In this document: positions 11,080 through 21,060 of the stretch, piece by piece
Layout of the letters: each line of letters starts with the position of its first letter
Numbering within the stretch: the stretch's first letter is position 1
Origin: Ochotona curzoniae
Lineage: Eukaryota > Chordata > Mammalia > Lagomorpha > Ochotonidae
Reading direction: 5' to 3'
Assembly (NCBI RefSeq): GCF_017591425.1
Contig: NW_024467121.1
Coordinates: 1,674,001 to 1,738,000, forward strand
Length of the DNA: 64,000 bases
Notes under the pieces: generated by a model
Told to the model about the DNA's origin: nothing
The model's database searches: none
The model's input: the letters and a program-made list of their open reading frames with translations, nothing else
Program-made: the position numbers and the translations under genes

Positions 11080-11880
11080 CTATTGGCATGCACAAGACCT
11101 GTGGCTGGGAACAGGTCTGGTTAGGGAGCTAAGGGGACACCTTGGCTAGGCTGAAATTCCTGCTGAGCGCAAGGGCCAGAATGGGGGCTGCGATCTAGTC
11201 TGGACATGGCTGCAGTATCTCTCAGCATGGATGTGGATTGGGTCTGGAAAGTGCCAGACTGGGCTAAACTCCAATAGCCACTGGTATTTGTGAGAGCCAG
11301 GGTGGGTGTAAAATGAGCTGGGCTAGTTCTCATTTCCCACTGAACCACACAGAGCTGTGTCTGGGCATGGACTAGGTGTGGCTGGGCTGTAACACCCAAG
11401 AGTAAGAACTGAATGGGTATGGGCTGATTGGCTAACGATAGTTTTCCTGCCAGAACAAGAGGTGGACAAAGTCAGTTTGGGCCAAGAATCCCACCAATGT
11501 GCACAAGATCTGCCACTGGGGGAAAACCTAATAGACTTGGGGAACTGCTTTGTCAGGACACAATCCCTGCAGGTGAGTACAATAACCAAGGCTGGGAGCA
11601 GCCCAAACCAGGCCAAGTTATAGTACCCACTGGCATACATGTGGGTCAGGTCTGAGGGTATGGACTAGACTGGGCCAGTTCATAACATCTACTGGCAGAT
11701 CTGAGGACCAGGACTGTGTGTATGAGGGGCCAGGATGTGCTGTAATACCAGCCAGTTCACACTGGGGCCGGGTCTGGGGACTGACTGGACTGGGATAGGC
11801 TAAAGTACCCACCAACATGAGCTGGAACTGGGGGCAGGCTGGATTGAGCCAGGCTGAAGATCATAAATGCCGAGGTGAGA
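11080..11880 (+). repeat. Degenerate tandem array A (about 60-bp units)
   Basis: Successive units begin with phrases such as ACCCACTGGCATAC (11629), ATCTACTGGCAG (11691), ACCAGCCAGTTC (11751) and ACCCACCAACAT (11811). Each continues into a GG-TCTGG-GACTGG-GGCCAG core, so the spacing is about 60 bp. Units are far too diverged for a CRISPR array or young satellite. Confidence 0.75.
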
Positions 11881-12655
11881 TGAGCCATGGCGGTATGGTG
11901 GTGGTGGGTGCCAGGTCTGTGAGTTGGGGGTGGTGGGGAGAGTGGTAGGGCTCAGGTTGCCTAGCGTGTGTCCTTGGGCCTGTCTATGTGGTGGAAGCTG
12001 GGTTCATGAGCCCCAGGGGCTGAGGGTCTGGTGGGGCCTAGTCATCTGGCCCAGGTCCCTGGGCCCACCTGTGTGGTAGGTTCCAGGTCCATGAGCCCAA
12101 GGGGTAGAGTAGAGGGGGGTTGGTGGGGCCCAGGTTGCCTGGCCCAAGCCCTTCAGCCTGAATGTGAGGTAGTGCTGGATCTGTGAGCCCCATGGGTTGG
12201 GGGTCCTGTGGAGCCCAATCTGCCTGGCCCAGGTTCTTGAGCCTGCCAGTGTGGCACATGTTGGGTCCATAAGCCCCAGGGGTAAGGGACCTGGTGAGGC
12301 CCAGGTTGTCTGGCTTTGGTCCTTGACTCACCTGTGTAGTGGGGGCCAGGTTGACGATCCCTGGGGCTATGTGTATGGGAGGGTCTGGTGTGGCCTGTGT
12401 TGCTGATCTGGGCCCTTTGGCCAGTCTACATGGTAGGTGCTGGATCTGTGAGCCCCATGGTTGTGGTCTCCAGTGGGACCTGGGTCTTCTGGCCCAGGTC
12501 CTTGGGCCTACCTATGTTGGGGATACTGGGTTCATAAGCCACAAGGTTGAGGGGTCCAGGTTGGCCTACCCTTGAGGTAGGTGCCAGGTCCATGAAGCCC
12601 GGAGGTGGAGGGTCTGGCGGGGTCTAGGGAGTTTGCCTGGCCCATGTCCTAGGAG
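11881..12655 (+). repeat. Degenerate tandem array B (about 75-90-bp units)
   Basis: The unit core reads GGATCTGTGAGCCCCATGG, then a G-rich TGGGGGTC block, then CTGGCCCAGGT and CTTGAGCCTGCC-type phrases. It recurs about eight or nine times with insertions and deletions. Array A in the same element has a different unit. Confidence 0.75.
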
Positions 12656-12773
12656 AACCTGTCTTCCTCAGTGGAAAAGACAGAGTAGTATGGACAACAT
12701 GCCTTGGTGCAGCCTGCATCCATCTCCACCTTGATCTATTAAACATCATCTATTAAAATAGAAAGGAAAAACA

Positions 12774-13562
12774 AAACTACCAAAGATTTTTTCAAAGTGC
12801 AAAAGAGATTTCCACAGTGGGCTTTATATTCCCATCAGCAATGAATGAAACTTCCATTTTCTTCACATTCTAGCTCATGTTTGGTGTTCTTCTGTACCTA
12901 TTGATTATATGGATTTTGTACCTTATCAATATGATAACATTAATTGAGTCTTGCATATGAAGTCAATTTTACATTCTTGGGAGAAAGGCTACTTAGTCAT
13001 GGTATATGCTTCTCTATGCTGCCAAAATTCCTCTGCTGACATTTTATGAGAGATTTTCATGCATATTCATGAGGATATTGATTGTAGTTTGGTTCATTTA
13101 TCGTTCCTGCTGGTGATGTCTTTGGTCTCAGGACAATACTGACCTCATGGTTGATAGTTTTCTCGGCTTTTCCATTTCCTGAAAGAGTTTCTGAAGTGTT
13201 GGAGATAATCTTTCTTTAAATATTTAAGAGAATGTACTAGTTAAGCCAGCTGATCCAAAGCAAGCTTTCTTTGTGGGAACATTTCCAATTATAAATGCAA
13301 ATTTTTGTCATAAATATATTTTAATTTCCTATTTCTTTTTGTGCTTGTTTGTGTGTTTTTACGAATGTTTATTTAATCTGTATTGTTTGATTTTTTGGCA
13401 GATTGCTGTGCCATTTTCTCATAATAATCCTTTAAATGGAGTTGATAGCATGTCCTCTTTTACCTGCCTAATTTTGCTAATCTGTTTCTTCTATCTTAAG
13501 TTCTTAGTAATACTAACGTTTTGATATATTGCTTAACTTTTTAGAAACGCAGGAAATTCTTG
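12774..13562 (-). mobile_element. Old L1M LINE, antisense (ORF2 region)
   Basis: This resumes the L1 cut by the VNTR element; its first 13 bp (AAACTACCAAAGA) are the right-hand copy of that element's target-site duplication. On the plus strand it carries TTCCCATCAGCAATGAATGA, TTAATTGAGTCTTGCATATG, ATTCTTGGGAGAAAGGCTAC, GATGTCTTTGGTCTCAGGAC and CTTTCTTTGTGGGAAC. These follow the complement of L1 ORF2 (reverse transcriptase region) in order. All frames are broken. Confidence 0.85.
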
Positions 13563-13898
13563 TTTTTTAAAATACAGCTACTTATTTGTAAGACAGAACC
13601 ACAGAGGGGGAGAGACAGAGAAGTAAAAACAGAGAAAGAGAATATCTTCCTCATGCTGATTCACCACCGAAATGATCCCACTGGCCGGGGCTGGGCAGAC
13701 CAACACCAGGAGCCTGGAACACCGTTTTTGTCTTCCAGATGAGTGCTGGTATTTGGGCCATCTCCCACTGCCTCCCAGAAATCATTAGGAGAAAGCGGGA
13801 TGTGAAGCAGAGGAGCCAGGATTTGAACCGGCACTTTAGTGTTGGGGGTACAGGCGACTTGGTTGGCAGTTTAATGTGCTGTGTCACAATGCCCACTC
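13563..13898 (-). mobile_element. CSINE inserted in the antisense L1M
   Basis: It is a full-length antisense copy with the blocks ATGCTGATTCACCACCGAAA, AACACCAGGAGCCTGGAAC, GATTTGAACCGGCAC and CAGTTTAATGTGCTGTGTCA. L1 sequence lies on both sides. Confidence 0.8.
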
Positions 13899-14099
13899 CT
13901 TGGATATTCATTTATTTATTTATTTAGACAAAGAACTGACTTCAGTATTATTAATTTTTACTCTTATTTTTCTGTTTTTGGTTTAATTGGTTTCCATTCT
14001 AATTATTGTTACTTTCTTCCTTCTGGAGTGTTTGCTTTTACTTTCACCGGTTTTACAAAGCAAAAAACTTAAGTTACTGGTTGGAGTCAATTTTATTTT
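13899..14099 (-). mobile_element. Old L1M LINE, antisense (between two CSINEs)
   Basis: ACAAAGAACTGACTTCAGTA followed by TGTTACTTTCTTCCTTCTGG matches the complement of the L1 ORF2 segment just upstream of the previous block, so it continues the same element. Confidence 0.75.
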
Positions 14100-14438
14100 C
14101 TTTTTAATAATTTTATTGTTTTATTTGAGACACAGAAACACACACACATACACTGAGATAGATAGCTAGAGAGAAAGCACTCCATCTGTTGATTCAATCC
14201 CTGAATGCCCCCAGTGGTCAGGACTAGGCCAGCCTGAAACTGAGAGCCTGGAACTCCGCCTGTCTCTTCCATTTTGGCAGCAGGAACCTAATTACTTGAA
14301 CCATCACTAATATCTCCCAGGATCTGCGTTTGCAGGAAGCTAGTGTAGGAAGCCAGGAATTCAGTTTTAGATCAACACTGTCTGATACGGGATGTGGGCA
14401 TCCTAACTTGGATCTTAACAAGCCAATATCCACCCCCA
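14100..14438 (-). mobile_element. CSINE inserted in the antisense L1M
   Basis: The tail side reads TTTTATTTGAGACACAGAAA, followed by GATTCAATCCCTGAATGCCC, GAGAGCCTGGAACTCC and a head at CATCCTAACTTGGATCTTAA. The GCAGGAACCTAATTACTTGA phrase marks the older subfamily. Confidence 0.8.
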
Positions 14439-15812
14439 GTTTTTCTTTTTTGATGCAGAACTTAAAACTATAAGTTTCTTCTTACCTATTGATTTATTTG
14501 AAATCTATAATTGGTGTGTTTGTACACTTTTGATCCGTAAAACCATTTTAGAAGTTTCTCTTATTTTCTTCTTTGATCTGTGGTTGTCTACAGGTGTACT
14601 GTTTAATTTATGAATATTTGAAGATTTCTAAAATTTATTGTTTTTTTTGGATCTTTCATTCAGTTGTGGTCAAAAGCGTATTTCACATGGCTGAAATATT
14701 TTAAAATTTATTAAGACTTGTCTAGTGACTCAGCACACATCCGTCCAGGGAATGCTTTATGTGTGCCTGAAAAACTTTGAGATTTATGCAATTGCTTGCT
14801 TGAATGTTCTGTAAGTATCAGTTTGGTTGATAGATGTGGCTGGAGGATGATTGGTTGGCAACAAGCTTTGGAAGTTCAAGGAGAGGCTTTTGGAAAGATT
14901 TAGTGACACCTGCCCTAGAGATTATGATCATTGATATTTTAAAGAGTAGTACAGGCTTCCCTTTATTCCTTCAGAGAAGAATTGCTTACCTTCCAGAATA
15001 AAGGCAGCTTGTCCTCTCTCTTCTCTCTGCTTCTTTCAAAGGTGAAGATGTAACAATGGTTCTTATGTACTCCTGGATTCTTCTGCGGCTACATGAGTTT
15101 TATTGCTTGTGTAGTTGACAGCTGGCTTTCGTTGCATTGTCCTGTTGGAAACTGAGATATGGGAAAACAGCCTAACCTGTTCTGTGGATCAACGACCTTC
15201 GTGTTGATCTAAAACTCTCCTGTTTATCAAGTGTGTGTGTGTTAAGACATTGGTCATCATTAACCCTGCTGTTTCCATGTACAGAAGTGGCTTATCTCAT
15301 ATTACTTTTAAGATTTTTTTCTCTTTGTCTTTCAACAATCTGAAAGATTGCTTGGGTTTTGTTGAGTTTCTTAGATCTGTAACATAATGGTTTTTTTTTC
15401 ATAAAATTTGTAAAGTTTTGATCCATTTTTTCTTCAAATATATTTTTCTGTCCTCTCTTTCTTCTCTCCCATTTTATATGTGCTGGTCCTTGATATTGCT
15501 TCTGAAGGCTCAGGACCGCTGGATATTTTTCCACCCTCTTTTCTCTCTGTGTTCACATTAGACGATTTCCATGGCTCTATCATCAAGTGTGTTGGTCTTT
15601 TGCCATTTCAAACATACTGCTCAGACCCTCTACTAAATTTCTCTTATACTTATTGTACTGTTTAGTGTCACAGTTTCTTTTAGTTTTATAATTTGCCTAC
15701 ATTGTAATTTCCACTGCATGGAATCATTGTCATCATACTTTTCTTTAATTATTCAACCACATTTTTAACAGCAGCATTGAGGGCCTTCCTTTCCTTTTGT
15801 TTTTGTTTTTGT
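14439..15812 (-). mobile_element. Old L1M LINE, antisense (ORF2 N-terminal to 5' region)
   Basis: The plus strand follows complement L1: TCTTCTTTGATCTGTGGTTG, GAATATTTGAAGATTTCTAA, TTAAGACTTGTCTAGTGACT and GAATGCTTTATGTGTGCCTG to about 14830. Further on come ATATATTTTTCTGTCCTCTC and GGTCCTTGATATTGCTTCTG (about 15430-15510). The first part is a confident match; 14900-15400 is weaker. Confidence 0.7.
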
Positions 15813-16131
15813 TTTAAGGATCTATTTATTTTTATTGGGAAGGCAGATTTACAGAAAGAAGGAGAGACAGAAAGATCTTCCTTTCACTGGTTCACTCCCC
15901 AAATGACTGCAAAGGCCAGTGCTGAACTCATCCGAAGCCAGGAGCCAGGAGCCTCTTCCAGGTTCCCCACTTGGGTACAGGATCTCAAGGCTTTGGGCCA
16001 GTCTCCTCTGCTTTCCTAGGCCATAAGCAGGGACCTGAAAGGGAAATGGAGCAGCAGGTTCATGAACTAGCATGGGATTCCGGTACTTGTAGGAGGAGAA
16101 TTAACCAATTGAGTCATTAAAATGCCAGCCC
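15813..16131 (-). mobile_element. CSINE, antisense
   Basis: It carries TTTTTATTGGGAAGGCAGAT, TTCACTCCCCAAATGACTGC, CGAAGCCAGGAGCCAGGAGC and GGCTTTGGGCCAGTCTCCTC in order. It is a moderately young subfamily. ORFs on both strands here are repeat-derived. Confidence 0.85.
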
Positions 16132-16189
16132 TTCAAATACAGTTTCTTTGTGTTTCAAAGATAGATCATACTCATACTTTCTTATATCT

Positions 16190-16478
16190 GCTTTAAAAAT
16201 ACTTAAAGGTAGACAACAGAGAGAGACAGAGAGAAAGAGAATGAGATTCTTCCTGTCCATGAATTCCCTTCCCTAATGTCTGCGACATACTGAAGCCAGG
16301 AACTCAGGGCTCCATCTGGTCTTCCATGTAAGTGGTAGGGGTCAACTTCTGCTGCTTTCCCAGACCTCTTAACAGTGATCTGGATTAGAAACAGAGCAGC
16401 TGGGACTAGAATCAGCTCTAATATGGGATGTTGGCATTGCAGATGGCAGCTTAATATTCTACACTGTAACACTGGCAA
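16190..16478 (-). mobile_element. CSINE, antisense, diverged
   Basis: A purine-rich AGAGAGACAGAGAGAAAGAG tract is followed by AAGCCAGGAACTCAGGGCTC, GAAACAGAGCAGCTGGGACT and a head-end remnant. It lies very close to the preceding CSINE. Confidence 0.75.
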
Positions 16479-16800
16479 CATTGTCTCTCTATATACCATA
16501 ACTTTTTGTTGAATACTTAATATTTAAAAATATATATATTAACCACTGTGAGTTCTAACATTTATTTTGAGGGTTATTTTTCTCTGTGTTTTAGTAATTT
16601 GCCTTAAAAAAAACTTTGAATTTTGTCCCTTGTAAAATGGTAGACCTTCATTATTTCTTGTTTTTATTTCTCGCTCTAGTTTTTGAGGAGTTGTTTCTTA
16701 GCATAGCTTATCGTATAACTAAAAATTACCAATGGTTGTGTTCTAGCATCTCAAGCTTGTGAGGTTTCCATCCACTCTACTAATATGTTTTTATGGGGAC
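16479..16800 (-). mobile_element. Probable 5' part of the old antisense L1M
   Basis: The text around TTTTTGTTGAATACTTAATA and TAGTTTTTGAGGAGTTGTTT is consistent with the complement of the L1M 5' region. It continues the order of the fragments from 10.3 kb onward, but the match is weak. Confidence 0.4.
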
Positions 16801-16876
16801 AATGGATAAAATTCAAATGTTAGGCCATTGTCACATGTACCATGGTTTTTATTTCTACGTATTCTTTTACATCTCG

Positions 16877-16895
16877 TGTGTGTGTGTGTGTGTAG
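16877..16895 (+). repeat. Short TG microsatellite
   Basis: A perfect TG run of about nine units lies in otherwise unique AT-rich sequence. Confidence 0.8.
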
Positions 16896-17048
16896 AATCT
16901 GTTAGCTGGAAATGTGTGGGTGCTTTGGGCTTACTGTGGTCTCTGCTGTACATTCAAACAGCTTCTATTCAATCTTGAATAGTATGAAAAGGTTTTCAAG
17001 CCCTTTAGGAGTAGTCATCCTCTGGAACTCCATGTTAGATTCCCAGGC

Positions 17049-17376
17049 AGGGGGCCAAGGTTGTGGCATAGCTTGTTAAACCATCTTTTATGATACCAGT
17101 ATCCCATATCAGAGCGTGAGTTTGAGTCCCAGCTGCTCTGCTTCTGATCCAGCTTGCTTCTCATACACTTGGAAAGGCAGCACTTTGCCACCTGTGCAAT
17201 GTCACAAATGGGGTTCTTGGCTCCAGGCTTTGGCCTTGGTCAAACCTGATTGTTGTGGCCAACAGAGGAGTGAGACAGTGGATGAAAGATTCTCTTTCTC
17301 TCTTTGCCTCTCCATCTCTGTCACTGTGCCTTTCAAGTAAATAAAATATAAATATATACTTTTAAATAAAGCCTTT
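17049..17376 (+). mobile_element. CSINE, sense
   Basis: The head GGGGCCAAGGTTGTGGCATA leads to CAGTATCCCATATCAGAG, GATGAAAGATTCTCTTTCTC and GTGCCTTTCAAGTAAATAAA with an AT-rich tail. Confidence 0.8.
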
Positions 17377-18249
17377 TCAGGGTAGCACAAGTGTCATCCT
17401 AAGCTGTAGGAGCTTTATTGTCAAACACAAGACAATAGTGGCCATGCCAAGGGGCAGAGAGAGCTAGCATGTGTTAGTGATTGACAGTGAGATGCAGAAG
17501 ACCAGGAACCTGAACATCTCTGGGCAGAGAATTTGTTGCAGACATGTTAGGGGAGATTTCTTCTGGATTCACTGTCTCATTTTTTTCTGCCCCACTTTCT
17601 CCCATTCCTCAGCTGTGACATATAAAGACATGTACATCTCTTCATTCTAGGTTGCAACAGAAGTTTCCTGTGAAGACATATGCAATGATGTGGGCCCACC
17701 AATGGACTAACTAGAATAATTAGGGAGACTAAGAGGAAGTTAAAAGAGCACAATTCAAAGGAAGTGATGTGGGGTGATGGCCACAATTCCTTGGAAAATC
17801 AGGAGTTCCTCTGTTTGCTGAGTGGGGGAGGCAAGGGCAGAGCAGGAGACTCTCAGGCACAGGCAACTTCATGGTGGTCCACAGGAAGAGAAGGGGCTGG
17901 GAGCAGGAAAGGGGTTTCCAAGGAAATCAAGGCTGATATGAATTCTGGAGGGTTGGTGAGGTTTGCTGGGCTTGTGGGGAGGGAGTGGTTGGGCACCGCA
18001 TGAGTAGTAAGGAAGAAACCACTTTGTAACTGCTTTTTAACATGGGCCTTTAGAATAAAGTTTGTGTAGTTCAATCAAATTATGTCAGCTTTTAGAACAT
18101 AACAAGTGAGCATGAGTGATGGAGGCCTCCAGTCAAGCCTGGGGTCATTCTACCTAAAGTTAAAATGTCAGCAAGTGAAGTTCAGTTCTTAGAAATATTT
18201 GAGTGGTGATGGTATTGGTGTTTTACTATGCAATATCCATTGAGGGCAC
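17377..18249. other. Unassigned, mostly unique sequence
   Basis: No recognisable gene or repeat. A short chance ORF at 17764-18003 has no domain and no codon-level signature. Confidence 0.4.
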
Positions 18250-18340
18250 AGCTGCACAGATTATTTCCCTCACATTTCCTTACACGAATGCTAGAAGTGA
18301 TGGTTTAGATAGGTTAGCCAAGTGAATTGTCATATATCTA
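18250..18340 (-). mobile_element. Possible MIR fragment, antisense
   Basis: CAGATTATTTCCCTCACATT followed by GATGGTTTAGATAGGTTAGC loosely follows the complement of the MIR 3' half. Divergence is high and the call is tentative. Confidence 0.3.
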
Positions 18341-18383
18341 TTCATTCAGGTGAGATTTTGCTAACATAGTTGACTATTTTTTG

Positions 18384-18998
18384 AAAAGATTTATTTATGT
18401 ATGTATTTATTTATTTGCTTACTTATTTATTTGAAATGTGGAAGTAGTTGAGGTGGGGTTGGGGGAGAGAGACACACAGAGTGAGAGATCTTCTATCTGC
18501 TGGTTCACAAATGACTGTAGTAGGCAAGGCTGGACCAGGTTGAAGTTAGGAATCAGGAGCTTCTTCCACATCTCCCATTTGAGTTTCAGGGGCTCAAGTA
18601 TTGGGGCTTTTACTTTTACCTTTCAGATGCATTATCAGGGAGCTGGTTGAAAGTGAAACAGCTGGGGGCCCAGCATGGTAGCCTAGTGGCTAAAGCCCTT
18701 GCCTTGAATGTACCAGCATCCCATATGAGTGCCAGTTCTAAAACCAGCAACCCTGCTTCCCAACCAACTTCCTGCTTGTGGCCTGGGAAAGCAGTTGAGT
18801 GGCCATTGCAGCCACTTGGGGAGTGAATCAATGGATAGAAGATCTTCCTGTCTGTTTCTCCTCCTCTCTGTGTATCTACTTTCCTATAAAAATAAGTAAA
18901 TCTTTAAAAAAAAAAAAAAAGGAAGAAGGTAAACACTCCTATTGAATGGCAGTATCACAGGTGCTGGCTTAACGGGGTGTGGTACAACACTGGCCCCA
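18384..18998 (-). mobile_element. CSINE, antisense, interrupted by a younger CSINE
   Basis: The first part is 18384-18664, from AAAAGATTTATTTATGTATG to the GTGAAACAGCTGGG block. The last part, 18921-18998, contains GGCAGTATCACAGGTGCTGG and ends TGGCCCC. The head and body are continuous once the sense CSINE at 18665-18920 is removed. Confidence 0.75.
18665..18920 (+). mobile_element. CSINE, sense, nested in an older antisense CSINE
   Basis: It starts GGGGCCCAGCATGGTAGCCT and ends in AAATCTTTAAA plus a 15-base A-run. It has an internal deletion in the middle block. The intact tail and better preserved head make it the younger of the pair. Confidence 0.85.
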
Positions 18999-19984
18999 AC
19001 ACAGCTGACTATTAAAACAAATACTAAGAACAAGGAATGGAAGGAAGTGTGTTCACAGAAGCCTGGTGAGCTTTGATTAAATGAGAATCCTTTAAATCAT
19101 GACAAAATCAGCCAGGGCTCAATCAAGGGTGGAGTGTTAGTGAAGACGTCACTGCCATTATCTTCCAGAAATACTTTCCTTGTCTCTGTTAGTCATCTGA
19201 CTGCAGCTACAACATTGATTTCTTTTTGCTTAGTGTTAAAGAACAGAAAGCAAGCTTACAGCAGAGCTAAAATCAGTGAGATGTCCTAACCATAATTAGA
19301 GGCAGAGGAGAAAAGTGATCTGCTTCATCCTCACCCTCAAATACATGATTGGAACTAGAACCCGGAGGAGGCCTTCTATGGAGAAGGGCTCAGGAGAAGG
19401 ATAGATGGAGACCATTGAAGGGGGGAAGGGTAGGGGCCATAATAAATCCCCAAGTTTGAGGGAAATTGGATGTGAAGACTGAATTGGGGTTAGGTAGGAA
19501 TACAACCGTCCCAGACATCCTGTTTACTGCCTAGGCAACTTTTTTTTTTTCTTTTTGTTTTTCCTCAAAGAAGGGACCCTCATTCCCTCCCTATCCCTCT
19601 TAGCATCAGGGCTATTGTTGACTGAGACACGTGTCAGTGTGGACCTTGAGGGACTTCAACTTTATGTAACAGAGCACTTCTCACCTCACTCCATCTTTTC
19701 TTTACTATGTGGACTTCAGAGCAATCTGCAGTTATTGTCCCCTCTGAAAAATACACTGTGGTCTGCAGATCAAATATTTAAAGCGTGCCTTTGGGATCAC
19801 CAGTGTATAGCCTCTTCCCCACATCTGTCAGCTACAAGTAGTGCGTGGTGAACATGTGTTACCCACAGTGTCCTGCTCAGATGATCTGGCAAAGTCTTGG
19901 TCATTTCCTGGGAGATTTGGATTAAATAGAAAGTGTTCAGAAAGGTCTTAGAGATATGTATTATGATCAGACATGTATAGACTC
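18999..19984. other. Unassigned, mostly unique sequence
   Basis: No recognised gene or repeat apart from a T-run near 19540-19560. Short ORFs on both strands (19296-19505 and 19555-19851) have no recognisable family. Confidence 0.4.
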
Positions 19985-20036
19985 CAAAAGTTTTTTGCAA
20001 CAAAATAGACTTATCTTTTAATTTCACTTCCATGAA
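19985..20036. mobile_element. Half copy of the palindromic MITE-like element
   Basis: CCAAAAGTTTTTTGCAACAA followed by GACTTATCTTTTAATTTCAC matches one arm and the core of the element at 45149-45270 in reverse orientation. It is cut by the following CSINE tail. Confidence 0.45.
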
Positions 20037-20039
20037 GGT

Positions 20040-20368
20040 TTTTTTTTTTTTTTAAGATTTACTTACATACTTGATAAGTAAAGCTATAGAAAGGGAAGTG
20101 AGAGAAAGAGATTGTCCATCTGTCAGTTCATTCCCCAACTGGCTACAGTGACCAGGGCTGGCCAGATTGAAGACAGCAGCCAGGAACTCCATCCAGGTCT
20201 CCCACATGAGGGCAGGGGCCCAGCTACTTGGACCTTTTCTGCTGTGTTCTCAGGTGCATTAGCGGAGAGCTGAATAGGAAGAAGAGCAGCCAGGACTTGA
20301 ATCAGTGGTCAAATGGGATGTTGGTATTGCAGGTGGTAGCTGAACTCACTGCACTGGAATGCTGGCCT
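20040..20368 (-). mobile_element. CSINE, antisense
   Basis: A T-run of about 13 precedes AAGATTTACTTACATACTTG. AGCCAGGAACTCCATCCAGG, CCCACATGAGGGCAGGGGCC and a head end near CACTGCACTGGAATGCTGGC follow. Confidence 0.8.
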
Positions 20369-20546
20369 CTTCCATATAGTCACAAATACTGTAGACTATA
20401 TCTTTGAAATGCCTCTCTCATATTTGTTTGGAATATGTCTTTGTTCTTTTTTTATGCAGCCATTATCAGCCCCATCTTTACTTTTATTACCCATGTTTAG
20501 GTTTTGGCACTAGCTTTTTAACTAACTAGTTTGTCTATTTCAAAAT

Positions 20547-21060
20547 TTGAAGTGGCTGCCCTTTTTTTATTATTGTTTTATGACACAGTTTAATAGGTAC
20601 TGGGGTATTTCTTCTCCCTCTCCGGGTTCCCTCCCCTCCCCACTGTTGTCCCCTCCAGTCTTACAATGGGTGTCTTCTGTGAGTTTTCACAAGTCCATCA
20701 TGCTGCCACTGAGGTGTCTTCCAACAATGTAGGAGATTATCAGCCATTTTACTGTGAGTCCGTCCTTGTACTGCATGCATGAGTTCTTACTTCTCTCTCT
20801 GTTTTCACCTACGAGCACATTAATTTCCATTACACTTCCATTATGCATCCCCCTGAGTCCACCATGGGGAGAAAAAAAATTAGTGCATCTTCATCTACAT
20901 GAAGTTAACAAAGATGTAGCAAAGGTATCAATGTGACGCTAGGGTGGTGAAAAAGATTGTCTAACATCTTCATGTAGGAATAAATGCTGGTGGGTATCTC
21001 ATGTGGCACTAATGAAAGTACAATAAGGGTTAGATCATCATTACTTATGCACCCTGTTTT
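20547..21060 (-). mobile_element. Lagomorph L1 3' UTR fragment, antisense
   Basis: It opens with TTATTATTGTTTTATGACAC, then a C-rich tract (TCCCTCCCCTCCCC). GTCCATCATGCTGCCACTGA and GTCCGTCCTTGTACTGCATG follow. The same layout, with a start resembling TTTTTATGGTACAGTTCCAT, recurs at 49565. I recall this as the lagomorph-lineage L1 3' end. It carries no coding capacity. Confidence 0.5.

Larger units (their letters stand above)
10731..12773 (+). mobile_element. VNTR-bearing retroposon-like element 1 (SVA-like architecture)
   Basis: This 2.04-kb GC-rich element has been dropped into an old L1M and is flanked by a perfect 13-bp direct repeat. It has a non-repetitive 5' part (about 10731-11080), a degenerate tandem array with units of about 55-65 bp (about 11080-11880), and a second, different array with units of about 75-90 bp (about 11880-12650). 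A short 3' segment ends in TCTATTAAACATCATC and an A-rich tail (GAAAGGAAAAACAAAA). Target duplication plus A-rich tail indicates L1-mediated retroposition; the element encodes no protein of its own. About 600 bp (11280-11895) is colinear with the inverted copy at 53597-56006. I do not recognise the family name. Confidence 0.75.

Noticed and set aside
11080..12655. CRISPR-like or satellite array
   Set aside because: Units are highly diverged, of variable length and without conserved repeat/spacer alternation. The host is a mammal and the block is an element with a target duplication.
12787..15812. Functional L1 reverse transcriptase
   Set aside because: The L1M is antisense, interrupted by CSINEs and the VNTR element, and has stops throughout all frames.
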